Part shown: in pieces, positions 7,484-14,287 of the stretch
Layout of the letters: every line of letters starts with the position of its first letter
Position numbering within the stretch: the stretch's first letter is position 1
Origin: an uncultured Oscillibacter sp.
GTDB lineage: Bacteria; Bacillota; Clostridia; Oscillospirales; Oscillospiraceae
NCBI GenBank assembly: GCA_946494635.1
Contig: CAMMCS010000011.1
Coordinates: 1 to 24,362 of the forward strand
Length of the DNA stretch: 24,362 bases
Direction: 5' to 3'
Notes under the pieces: generated by a model
Told to the model about the DNA's origin: nothing
Database searches by the model: none
Seen by the model: the letters and a program-made list of their open reading frames with translations, nothing else
Position numbers and translations under genes: made by a program

Positions 7484-7498
7484 TAAAATTCAATTTCA
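7484..7498 (-). promoter_or_regulatory. Putative IclR-type operator, site 3
   Basis: Read on the minus strand, this is TGAAAT-TGA-ATTTTA, identical to site 1 (3000-3014), and the identity extends to 20 bases. It lies just downstream of the expected transcription start, a position suited to repression. Confidence 0.5.
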
Positions 7499-7522
7499 AA
7501 ATCCAACGTGGAGGGGGGGCGC

Positions 7523-8200
7523 ATGAAGTCGAATATACATATTATCGTCGGCCATTACGGAAGCGGAAAAACAGAATTTGCTGTCAACTACGCCATCAGG
7601 CGCAGGGAAAGCGGAAGTGAGGTGGCGATTGCCGACTTAGACATTGTAAATCCCTACTTCAGGTCCCGCCAGCAGGCGGACATGCTGGAAGCAAAGGGGA
7701 TCCGCGTCGTCTCCAGCAATCTGGGCAACGATTGGCGGCTGGATCTTCCGGCGCTGAACAGCGAGCTGCAATCCTTTTTCATTGAGAGCCAGCGGGAGAA
7801 TGTCATCGACGTGGGCGGAAACGCTGTTGGCGCCCGCGTCCTGGCCCGCTTCCGCAATGAGATTGCGGAGAGTCGCTACGACATGTGGCTGGTCATCAAC
7901 GCCAATCGCTATGAGACCCAAACGCCGGAGCAGGCGATTGCCTTCGCGACGGATATCACCAGCGCCTGTGGATTGAAGCTCTCAGGAGTGATCAACAACA
8001 CCCACATGCTGCGTGAGACGGAGCTGGAGGACATCCTGCGCGGCAGCAAAGTCACCAGGGAGGTTTGCTCCAAACTGGAAATTCCATGTATTTACACGGT
8101 ATGTCCGGAACATCTGTTATCGGCCTGTGAGGCGGCCAGGGATCAGATCCCTGGGGAGCTGTTCCCCATCAAGCTGTACATGCGCCCGTCTTATCTGTAA
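7523..8200 (+). CDS. P-loop ATPase associated with 2-oxoacid oxidoreductase
   Basis: This 225-aa cytosolic protein belongs to the CobQ/MinD-like P-loop group. The Walker A motif is GHYGSGKTE near residues 9-17. IADLDIVNPYFRSR carries the Asp expected after the first strand, and the central VIDVGGNAVGARVL resembles the switch segment of this class. I start at ATG 7523 because an in-frame GTG at 7508 falls inside the GGAGGGGGG ribosome binding site. It is the first gene of the operon, 29 bases before the oxidoreductase delta subunit. My recollection is that similar ATPases occur beside such operons in Clostridia. Its role is unknown; help in cofactor loading or assembly of the iron-sulfur enzyme would be guesswork. 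Confidence 0.75.
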   Translation: MKSNIHIIVGHYGSGKTEFAVNYAIRRRESGSEVAIADLDIVNPYFRSRQQADMLEAKGIRVVSSNLGNDWRLDLPALNSELQSFFIESQRENVIDVGGNAVGARVLARFRNEIAESRYDMWLVINANRYETQTPEQAIAFATDITSACGLKLSGVINNTHMLRETELEDILRGSKVTREVCSKLEIPCIYTVCPEHLLSACEAARDQIPGELFPIKLYMRPSYL

Positions 8201-8229
8201 ACACAGGCGGCAGAAAGGAAAAAGGAGAT

Positions 8230-8457
8230 ATGATGAAGACGAAAGCAAAAATGACGATCGACACCGAAAAGTGCAAGGGCTGCGGCTTGTGCGTATCTGT
8301 CTGCCCTCTGAAGATCATGGAGATCGACAAGAGCATCACCAATAAAAAGGGTTATCACGCCGCCCGCAATATCGACATTGAAAAGTGCATTGCCTGCGGA
8401 AACTGCGCGATTACCTGCCCTGACGCGGTCATTACCCTGGAAAAAGAAGAAGGCTGA
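8230..8457 (+). CDS. 2-oxoacid:ferredoxin oxidoreductase, delta (ferredoxin) subunit
   Basis: This 75-aa protein has two 4Fe-4S motifs: C15, C18, C21, C25 and C53, C56, C59, C63, each ending in Cys-Pro. This is the usual bacterial 2[4Fe-4S] ferredoxin domain, found as the separate delta subunit of four-subunit 2-oxoacid oxidoreductases. It would pass electrons from the thiamine-bound intermediate to free ferredoxin. AAGGAG ends two bases before ATG 8230 and five before ATG 8233, so the second Met may be the actual start. The order delta-alpha-beta-gamma with short gaps matches korDABC-type operons. Confidence 0.88.
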   Translation: MMKTKAKMTIDTEKCKGCGLCVSVCPLKIMEIDKSITNKKGYHAARNIDIEKCIACGNCAITCPDAVITLEKEEG

Positions 8458-8474
8458 GGGAGAAAGGAACGGAT

Positions 8475-9530
8475 ATGGCAAGAGTATTGTTTAAAGGCAA
8501 CGAAGTAATTGCCGAAGCGGCGCTGCGCGCCGGTGTTGACGCATTCTTTGGATATCCCATTACCCCGCAGAACGAAGTGCCGGAGTATCTGGCGAGAGAG
8601 ATGCCCAAGCGGGGCGGCGTATTTCTGCAGACCGAGAGCGAGCTGGCTGGCATCAATATGGTACTGGGCGCCTCCGCGGCCGGTGCCAGAGTCATGACCA
8701 GCAGCTCCGGCCCGGGCCTCTGCCTGATGCTGGAGGCCATTTCCTCCATGGCCCTGACCCGCCTGCCCGCTGTGATTGTGGACGTGGTCCGCTCCGGCCC
8801 CGGCATGGGCGACCTGGCTCCGGCGCAGGAGGACTGGAAGCTCTCCGGCAATGGTGCCTACAAGATCCCCATTCTGCTGCCCGGCAACGTGCAGGAGCTG
8901 GCCAATATGGTGTTCGAGGCCTTCGACATCGCCGATCAGTACAGCACGCCGGTGCTGGTCCTGGCCGACGGCATGCTGGGCCAGATGATGGAGCCGGTGG
9001 ATTTCGACAAGCTGCCTGAGCGCCGCAAGAACCTGCCTGACAAGCCCTGGCGCATGGCCAGCGTGGGGGAGAAGGGCTACCGGACCATGATGACCCTGAC
9101 CTATGGCCGTCCCCTGACGGAGTTTACGGACCGGTTTGAGAATGAGACCATGCCCAAGATCATCGCCAATGAGACCCGCTACGAGGCTTACGGCCTGGAG
9201 GACGCCGACGTGGTAGTAGCCGCATATGGTACCAGTGCCCGTATGGCGAAGGCTGCCATCAAGGAGATCAAGACGGACCTGAAGTTCGGCTTCATCCGCC
9301 CCATGACCGCCTGGCCCTTCCCCAAGGAGCCCTTTGAGAAGATCGGACCCAACTGCAAGGCCGTCTTCTGCCCGGAGATCAACACCATCGGCCAGATGAT
9401 CGACGACGTGCGGATCGCGGTTGCAGGCAGGATGCCGGTCTACCACATCGGCAACACCGCCGCCGGTCCCATGAATACCGCTAATATTATCGACGCGCTG
9501 CGCGCGTATGTGGAGGGGGTAGCGAAATGA
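8475..9530 (+). CDS. vorB: 2-oxoacid:ferredoxin oxidoreductase, alpha subunit (VorB-like)
   Basis: This 351-aa subunit has the pyruvate:ferredoxin oxidoreductase domain I pattern. GNEVIAEAALRAG and then GYPITPQNEVPEYL near residues 26-40 lead into the TQ-ESELAGINMVLGASAAGARVMTSSSGPG segment. A C-terminal domain-II-like half (about 230-345) begins at DADVVVAAYGTSARMAK. Length and sequence resemble the VorB group, usually named for 3-methyl-2-oxobutanoate, but close relatives use pyruvate, 2-oxobutyrate or 2-oxoglutarate. Specificity therefore remains open. Its stop overlaps the beta subunit start by four bases. With beta, gamma and delta it would oxidatively decarboxylate a 2-oxoacid to acyl-CoA, CO2 and reduced ferredoxin. 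Confidence 0.88.
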   Translation: MARVLFKGNEVIAEAALRAGVDAFFGYPITPQNEVPEYLAREMPKRGGVFLQTESELAGINMVLGASAAGARVMTSSSGPGLCLMLEAISSMALTRLPAVIVDVVRSGPGMGDLAPAQEDWKLSGNGAYKIPILLPGNVQELANMVFEAFDIADQYSTPVLVLADGMLGQMMEPVDFDKLPERRKNLPDKPWRMASVGEKGYRTMMTLTYGRPLTEFTDRFENETMPKIIANETRYEAYGLEDADVVVAAYGTSARMAKAAIKEIKTDLKFGFIRPMTAWPFPKEPFEKIGPNCKAVFCPEINTIGQMIDDVRIAVAGRMPVYHIGNTAAGPMNTANIIDALRAYVEGVAK

Positions 9531-10264
9531 GCATTGTCTATGAGAGAGCAAAGAGCCTCACGCCGGTAGATTTTACATACTGCCCCGGCTGCGGCCACGG
9601 CATTGCCACGAACCTGGTGGCGAAGGTGATTGATGAACTGGGGATCCAGAACGACACCATCTCCGTATCCTCGGTGGGCTGCGGCGGTATGAACCCCATG
9701 TTCTTTGACACCGATACCATCATCCCCATGCACGGCAGGGCCCCCGCGACGGCCACCGGCATCAAGCGCATCCACCCGGACAAGATCGTCTGGACCTATC
9801 AGGGCGACGGCGACCTGGCCTCCATCGGCACGGCGGAGATCGTCCATGCCGCCCACCGGGGCGAGAAGATCACCACGGTCTTCATCAACAACACCACCTA
9901 CGGCATGACCGGCGGGCAGATGGCCCCCACCACCCTGGTGGGCCAGAAGACCACCACATCCCCCTATGGCCGTGACGAGAGCCACTGCGGCAAGCCCATC
10001 CGCATGAGCGAGCTGCTGGCCACCATCGAGGGCGCCAAGTTCATTGCCCGCGTGGCAATTGACACGCCCGCCCATATCCGCCAGGCCCAGAAGATGATCA
10101 AGCGGGCCTTCGAGTGCCAGATGAAGGGACTGGGCTTCGCCATGGTGGAAGTGCTGTCCACCTGCCCCACCAACTGGGGCATGACGCCCACGGAGTCCAT
10201 GAAGTGGCAGACCGAGCACATGATCCCCTATTACCCCCTGGGCATTTACAAGGATTTTGAGTGA
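9527..10264 (+). CDS. 2-oxoacid:ferredoxin oxidoreductase, beta (TPP) subunit
   Basis: This 245-aa subunit binds thiamine diphosphate. The N-terminal CPGCGHG (C19, C22, H24) and the pyrophosphate/Mg motif GDGD at 93-96, continued by NNTTYGMTGGQ at 121-131, are the signatures of the beta subunit. Length is normal for a stand-alone beta chain. The start overlaps the alpha stop (ATGA), so the two are translationally coupled. The nearest named relatives are VorA/KorB types; substrate choice is not readable. C164 region (ESHCGKP) and STCPTNWGM near the C-terminus follow the usual family pattern. Confidence 0.88.
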   Translation: MSIVYERAKSLTPVDFTYCPGCGHGIATNLVAKVIDELGIQNDTISVSSVGCGGMNPMFFDTDTIIPMHGRAPATATGIKRIHPDKIVWTYQGDGDLASIGTAEIVHAAHRGEKITTVFINNTTYGMTGGQMAPTTLVGQKTTTSPYGRDESHCGKPIRMSELLATIEGAKFIARVAIDTPAHIRQAQKMIKRAFECQMKGLGFAMVEVLSTCPTNWGMTPTESMKWQTEHMIPYYPLGIYKDFE

Positions 10265-10278
10265 AAGGAGAAGCAACC

Positions 10279-10833
10279 ATGGTAAATGAGAAATTGATCG
10301 TTGCCGGCTTCGGCGGCCAGGGCGTGCTGATGATCGGCAAGATGGTGGCGCTCTCCGGTATGGAAAACGGGATGGAGGTCAGCTGGCTGCCCGCTTACGG
10401 AAGTGAGATGCGGGGTGGCACCGCCACCTGCAGCGTCAATGTCTCCGACGAGCCGGTGGACTCCCCCATGATCCAGAAGCCCACGGCGCTGATCATCATG
10501 AACCTGCCGTCCCTGCTGAAGTATGAGAGCTGGGCGGTTCCCGGCGCTAAGGTCATCATCAACAGCTCCCTAGTGGAGCAGGAGCCCACCCGGACTGACA
10601 TTGACGTCTATAAGGTGCCCTTCAACGACCTGGCCACCCAGGCGGGGAATGAGCGGGGCATGAACATGCTGGTGGCCGGCGCTTACGCCGCCATCACCGG
10701 CAGCATCACCCTGCAGAACCTGTATGACGCCATCGACCACACCTTCGTGGATTCCAAGGCCAAATTCGCCGAGGGCAACAAGCAGATGGCCAAGCTGGGC
10801 TATGACTACGCCGTGGAGCATTTTTCCAAGTGA
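10279..10833 (+). CDS. 2-oxoacid:ferredoxin oxidoreductase, gamma subunit
   Basis: This 184-aa protein carries the gamma-domain pattern GFGGQGV (10-16), then LPAYGSEMRGGTATCSVNVSDEPVDSP, characteristic of the catalytic gamma subunit of pyruvate/2-oxoacid ferredoxin oxidoreductases. I start at ATG 10279, nine bases after AAAGGAG; an in-frame GTG at 10261 overlaps the beta stop and would place the binding site inside the gene. It completes the four-subunit enzyme. The next gene, butyrate kinase, begins 14 bases later, tying the enzyme to acyl-phosphate metabolism. Confidence 0.88.
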   Translation: MVNEKLIVAGFGGQGVLMIGKMVALSGMENGMEVSWLPAYGSEMRGGTATCSVNVSDEPVDSPMIQKPTALIIMNLPSLLKYESWAVPGAKVIINSSLVEQEPTRTDIDVYKVPFNDLATQAGNERGMNMLVAGAYAAITGSITLQNLYDAIDHTFVDSKAKFAEGNKQMAKLGYDYAVEHFSK

Positions 10834-10847
10834 CGGAGGGGACCGGG

Positions 10848-11933
10848 ATGTACAAGATTCTAGTTCTGAATCCGGGCTCCACTTCCACAAAGGTCGCCTA
10901 TTACGAGGACGCCGTCAATGTCTGTGAGCGGAACCTTGACGTGGACCGGGGCGCCATCGCCGGAATGAAGGACATCTTCGACCAGATGGACCTGCGGAAG
11001 GCGACCATTCAGAAGTTCCTGGAGGAGGAGCACATCAGGCCCGAGGAGCTGAGCTTCATCGTCTCCCGGGGCGGGGGCGGAGGCAACCTGATGGCCGGCG
11101 GCTATCTCATTGATGAGGCGCTGGTGCAGCACTGCTACGACTACGATACGCCCCATGCCTCGTCCCTGGGCCCAGTCATCGCCTATGAGATGGGCAAAAA
11201 GCTGGGGATCCCCGCCTTTATTTACGATGGCGAGGGCGTCAACGAGTTCATCCCGGAGGCGTGCCTCTCCGGCTTCAAGGATTTCCCCATCGCCCCAGGC
11301 TCCCATACCCTCAACGCCAAGGCCGCGGCCCGGATCGGCGCGGCCAGGCTGGGCGGGAAGATGGAGGATTACAATATCGTCGTCTGCCATCTGGGCGGCG
11401 GCAGCTCCACGTCCGCCCACCGGAAGGGGAGGCTGATTGACTCCACCAGCGACGCATACAGCGCCGAGCGTGCCGGAGGCGTGCCCTTTATGGCGCTGAT
11501 CGGGTTTGTGGCCGGCTGCTTCAGCGGCAAGTACACCCATAAGGACATCCTGAAGATGATTATGGGCGGAGGCGGCCTGGTGGCCTATCTCGGCACCAGC
11601 GATCTCCGGGAGGTCGAGAAGATGATCGACGCGGGGGATGAGGCGGCGAAGCTGGCCTTTGACGGCATGGTCTATGCCCAGGCCAAGGATATCGCGGCGA
11701 TGTCCTCCACCATGGATATGGACGTGGATGCCATCGTCCTCACCGGCGGCATGGCCCACTCCAAGCGGCTGGTGGATGCTCTGACCGCCCGGGTCTCCAA
11801 GATCGCGCCGGTTATCGTGGCCGCCGGCTCCCATGAGATGGACTCCCTGGCCACAGGCGGCATCCGCCTGATGAACCATGAGGAGAAGTACCACAAATTC
11901 GGAAAAGACAGCTCGGAGGATGCGTATGTCTGA
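10848..11933 (+). CDS. buk: Butyrate kinase-like acyl kinase
   Basis: This 361-aa protein is of the acetokinase/ASKHA superfamily and has butyrate-kinase length. The N-terminal phosphate-1 motif is LNPGSTSTKVAYY, a Gly-rich segment SRGGGGGNL follows, phosphate-2 is HLGGGSSTSAHRKGRLIDS, and the adenosine motif TGGMAHS lies near the C-terminus. The reaction is acyl-phosphate + ADP to carboxylate + ATP. ATG 10848 is preferred over GTG 10830 because GGAGGGG lies between them. It is followed, with an eight-base overlap, by a PduL-type phosphotransacylase rather than the usual Ptb. Branched-chain or other short acyl groups are possible substrates, given the broad specificity of the family and the VorB-like enzyme upstream. 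Confidence 0.87.
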   Translation: MYKILVLNPGSTSTKVAYYEDAVNVCERNLDVDRGAIAGMKDIFDQMDLRKATIQKFLEEEHIRPEELSFIVSRGGGGGNLMAGGYLIDEALVQHCYDYDTPHASSLGPVIAYEMGKKLGIPAFIYDGEGVNEFIPEACLSGFKDFPIAPGSHTLNAKAAARIGAARLGGKMEDYNIVVCHLGGGSSTSAHRKGRLIDSTSDAYSAERAGGVPFMALIGFVAGCFSGKYTHKDILKMIMGGGGLVAYLGTSDLREVEKMIDAGDEAAKLAFDGMVYAQAKDIAAMSSTMDMDVDAIVLTGGMAHSKRLVDALTARVSKIAPVIVAAGSHEMDSLATGGIRLMNHEEKYHKFGKDSSEDAYV

Positions 11934-12501
11934 CAGGAGAAAAATTCGGGTGGATCTGGACAACCACCATGTCCACCTGCGTGAGGAGACGGTTTTCAAG
12001 CTTTTTGGAGAGGGCTATGTGTTGCCCCAGAAGAAGTATCTGGGCGGCGGCGAGTACGTCTCCACGGAAACCATCACGATCCAGGGCCCCAAGGGGAAGA
12101 TCGAGGGGATCCGGGTCCTGGGGCCCCACCGTCCCTTCGACCAGGTGGAGCTGCTGGCCAGCGACACCGTCAAGCTGGGGGTGGACGCCCCCGTTGTGGA
12201 GTCCGGCAACCTGAAGGACGCCTGTGAGCTGACGCTCATCGGCCCCAAGGGCACGGCAACGCTCAACTGCGGCATTGTAGCCGCCCGCCATGTTCACATC
12301 TGCACCAAGTCTCTTGGCGAGATGGGCCTGCAGAATATGCAGACCGTTTCCATCACTTCCGACGGCCCCCGCTCTGTGACCTTCCACAACGTCATCGTGC
12401 GGGAGAATACAGTCACAGATCTTGATGTGATCCACATGGATTTTGAAGAGGGCAACGCCGCCGGCGTAAAGACCGGCGACTACCTGGAACTGGAGTACTG
12501 A
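11926..12501 (+). CDS. pduL: PduL-type phosphate acyltransferase
   Basis: This 191-aa zinc-dependent phosphotransacylase has the PduL twin-domain pattern. The first H-x-H is HVH at 15-17, then GPKGKIEGIRVLGPHRPFDQVE. The second H-x-H is in ARHVHI (H122, H124), and HMD (H170) is near the C-terminus. The usual S-x-R-H-x-H-L reads D-N-H-H-V-H-L, a divergence at a conserved Arg. There is no N-terminal encapsulation helix and no shell gene nearby, so it is cytosolic. It should interconvert acyl-CoA and acyl-phosphate between the ferredoxin oxidoreductase and the kinase. ATG 11926 follows GGAGG; a longer frame from 11878 overlaps the kinase gene and lacks a binding site. Confidence 0.85.
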   Translation: MSDRRKIRVDLDNHHVHLREETVFKLFGEGYVLPQKKYLGGGEYVSTETITIQGPKGKIEGIRVLGPHRPFDQVELLASDTVKLGVDAPVVESGNLKDACELTLIGPKGTATLNCGIVAARHVHICTKSLGEMGLQNMQTVSITSDGPRSVTFHNVIVRENTVTDLDVIHMDFEEGNAAGVKTGDYLELEY

Positions 12502-12502
12502 G

Positions 12503-12868
12503 ATGGATTTCGGTACCCATCACGTCTGCCTCAAGGTATCTGATCCCGCGCGGTCCGCGGAGTTCTACCAAACAGCACTGGGATTCGGGGAGTGCTCGAT
12601 CATCCATCACACTCCAACCATTACCTCCTATTTCCTGAGCGCCCCGGATCACGGGCTCCAGCTCCAACTCCTACACGGAGTTGGGCTGGATCCCGGCCGC
12701 GCATCATACGGGCACCTGGGCATGCGGACGGAGGACATTCAGGCCAGCTTCGCCTTTCACAGTCAGATGGGCTGCGTCAGCGACCAGATTGTGGAGCAGC
12801 CCCACCAGTTCGGGTACTTCATCAAGGATCCGGATGGCTATGAGACGGAGATTGTGCAGCTGAAGTAG
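12503..12868 (+). CDS. VOC (glyoxalase/epimerase-like) protein
   Basis: This 121-aa protein has two beta-alpha-beta-beta-beta halves typical of the vicinal oxygen chelate fold. The first half begins HHVCLKVSDPARSAEFYQTALGF with a metal-type His. The second ends YFIKDPDGYETEIVQ with a Glu (E116) in the metal position. The family includes glyoxalase I, methylmalonyl-CoA epimerase and ring-cleaving dioxygenases, and the sequence does not separate these. It starts two bases after the PduL stop, so it is translated as part of the operon. An isomerase or lyase step on a pathway intermediate is a reasonable inference. Confidence 0.8.
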   Translation: MDFGTHHVCLKVSDPARSAEFYQTALGFGECSIIHHTPTITSYFLSAPDHGLQLQLLHGVGLDPGRASYGHLGMRTEDIQASFAFHSQMGCVSDQIVEQPHQFGYFIKDPDGYETEIVQLK

Positions 12869-12907
12869 GACAAAAGAACACACCATTTTCGGAAAGGACG
12901 GCCATTA

Positions 12908-14125
12908 ATGAAGATCACGAGTATTGACATTTTCAAGGCAATTGTGGAGTCCCCGACTCCGGGCTGGTTCCCCATCTGCGTCCGGATCAACACGGACGAG
13001 GGGATCTGCGGCTGGGGCGAGTCCGGCATCCCTGTCATGTCCGGCCGCGACGCCACCATGACCATGATCTCCGAGATCGCGCCCTTCATCCTGGGGATGG
13101 ATCCCCTGGATCACGAGGTGATCTGGCAGAAGCTGTACAACGGCTCTTACTGGGCCTACGGCGGCGGCCCCATCCCCTTTGCCGCCATCAGCGCCCTGGA
13201 TATCGCCCTGTGGGACATCAAGGGCAAGGCCACGAACCTGCCGGTGTACAAGCTGCTGGGCGGCAAGCTCAACCCCAAGATCAAGGCCTACGCCAGCCAG
13301 ATCCAGCTGGGCTGGGGCCCCATTGACCACCCGGTCCTGACCCCGGAGGACTATGCCCGGGAGGCCAAGCGCGCCATCGCCGAGGGCTTCACCGCCGTGA
13401 AGGTGGATCCCCTGTGGACGGACGACAAGGGCCTGTGTACCAGCCCCCAGCGCATCTACCGCACCGACGGCTCCGACTGGGAGTGGAAGAAGCTGGACAC
13501 CAAGTATCAGCTCAAGACCGTCTCCGACCGGGTGGGCGCCATCCGGGATGCTGTGGGCGACAACATCGGCATTGTCATCGAGCTCCACGGCATGACCGAC
13601 GTGAACACCTCCATCCAGATCGGCCGGGAGCTGGATCAGTATGACTGCCTGTATTATGAGGAGCCCGGCCAGTCCATGGACTACCGCTACCTCAAGGAGC
13701 TCCACGACAATGTAAAGACCTGCACCGCCACCGGCGAGCGCATCGGCTCCCTGTGGGGCTTCAAGCAGTTCATCGAGAACCGGGCCATCGACGTGGCGCA
13801 GCCGGATCTGGGCGTCGTGGGCGGCATCACCGAGATGAAGAAGGTCTGCGACTATGCCAACGCCTATGACGTGGGCGTGCAGATGCACTGCATGGCCGGC
13901 CCCATTGCCTGCGCCGCCACGCTGCACATCGAGGCGGCGATCCCCAACTTCGTCTATCACGAGTGCCTGCAGTGGAACACCCTGCCCGTGTTCACCGGCA
14001 TCGGCAAGTACGACGACATGCTGCTGCCCAAGGACGGCTACTTCGAGGTGCCCGACCGGCCCGGCATCGGCCAGGAGCTCAGCGAGGAGGCCATTGCCAA
14101 GTCCGAGATCATCACCGTCAAGTAA
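12908..14125 (+). CDS. Enolase-superfamily acid-sugar dehydratase
   Basis: This 405-aa protein of the mandelate racemase/muconate lactonizing group is nearest in pattern to galactonate/mannonate dehydratases. An N-terminal capping domain (about 1-120) precedes the barrel. Likely active-site residues are K165 (AVKVD), metal ligands E225 (with H227 in E-L-H), E251/E252 (YEEPG) and E277 (TGERIG), and base H327 with E352 (HECL). The acidic-x-His motif and the extended loop at about 170-195 are seen in acid-sugar dehydratases, not racemases. Such enzymes convert an aldonate or uronate-type acid to a 2-oxo-3-deoxy acid. That product class fits the hydroxyacid dehydrogenases and 2-oxoacid oxidoreductase around it. 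The exact substrate is unknown. Confidence 0.85.
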   Translation: MKITSIDIFKAIVESPTPGWFPICVRINTDEGICGWGESGIPVMSGRDATMTMISEIAPFILGMDPLDHEVIWQKLYNGSYWAYGGGPIPFAAISALDIALWDIKGKATNLPVYKLLGGKLNPKIKAYASQIQLGWGPIDHPVLTPEDYAREAKRAIAEGFTAVKVDPLWTDDKGLCTSPQRIYRTDGSDWEWKKLDTKYQLKTVSDRVGAIRDAVGDNIGIVIELHGMTDVNTSIQIGRELDQYDCLYYEEPGQSMDYRYLKELHDNVKTCTATGERIGSLWGFKQFIENRAIDVAQPDLGVVGGITEMKKVCDYANAYDVGVQMHCMAGPIACAATLHIEAAIPNFVYHECLQWNTLPVFTGIGKYDDMLLPKDGYFEVPDRPGIGQELSEEAIAKSEIITVK

Positions 14126-14287
14126 TTTCAGATTTCTCTCTGTGGTCCTTTGCGGAATCCCTTTTCCTGCGTGTTCCCGCCCCTGCAATGGGGGCGGGAA
14201 CACGCAAAAAGGGCTGGATTTCCGCAGGGGAGCGCGGCGGACACAAAGAACGGGGTTCTCTGCCCCGGAGAAGAGGAGGAGCGCTTT
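14126..14287. repeat. Hairpin-rich spacer inside the operon
   Basis: This 162-base gap is the only long one in the operon; the others are under 50 bases. It holds a very strong stem-loop (14169-14183 with 14191-14205, 15 bp), then TCCGC/GCGGA (14221-14241) and CGGGG/CCCCG (14251-14267), and ends in AGGAGG for the next gene. No T-run follows the main hairpin on either strand, so it is not a classic terminator. It may be a repeat insertion or an RNA-processing element. Confidence 0.45.

Noticed and set aside
8355..9551. A 398-codon minus-strand frame, and similar ones at 5268-6431, 10860-11999, 15138-16166, 16190-17179, 20815-21843 and 22433-23680
   Set aside because: Each mirrors a well-supported plus-strand gene and shows the same His/Gly/Ala/Val-rich composition without motifs.
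11878..12501. Longer start for the PduL-type gene
   Set aside because: The added residues overlap the kinase gene in another frame, and GGAGG points to ATG 11926.
10848..12501. Microcompartment locus because of PduL
   Set aside because: No shell proteins, no encapsulation helix on PduL, and no signature enzyme such as a diol dehydratase in the window.
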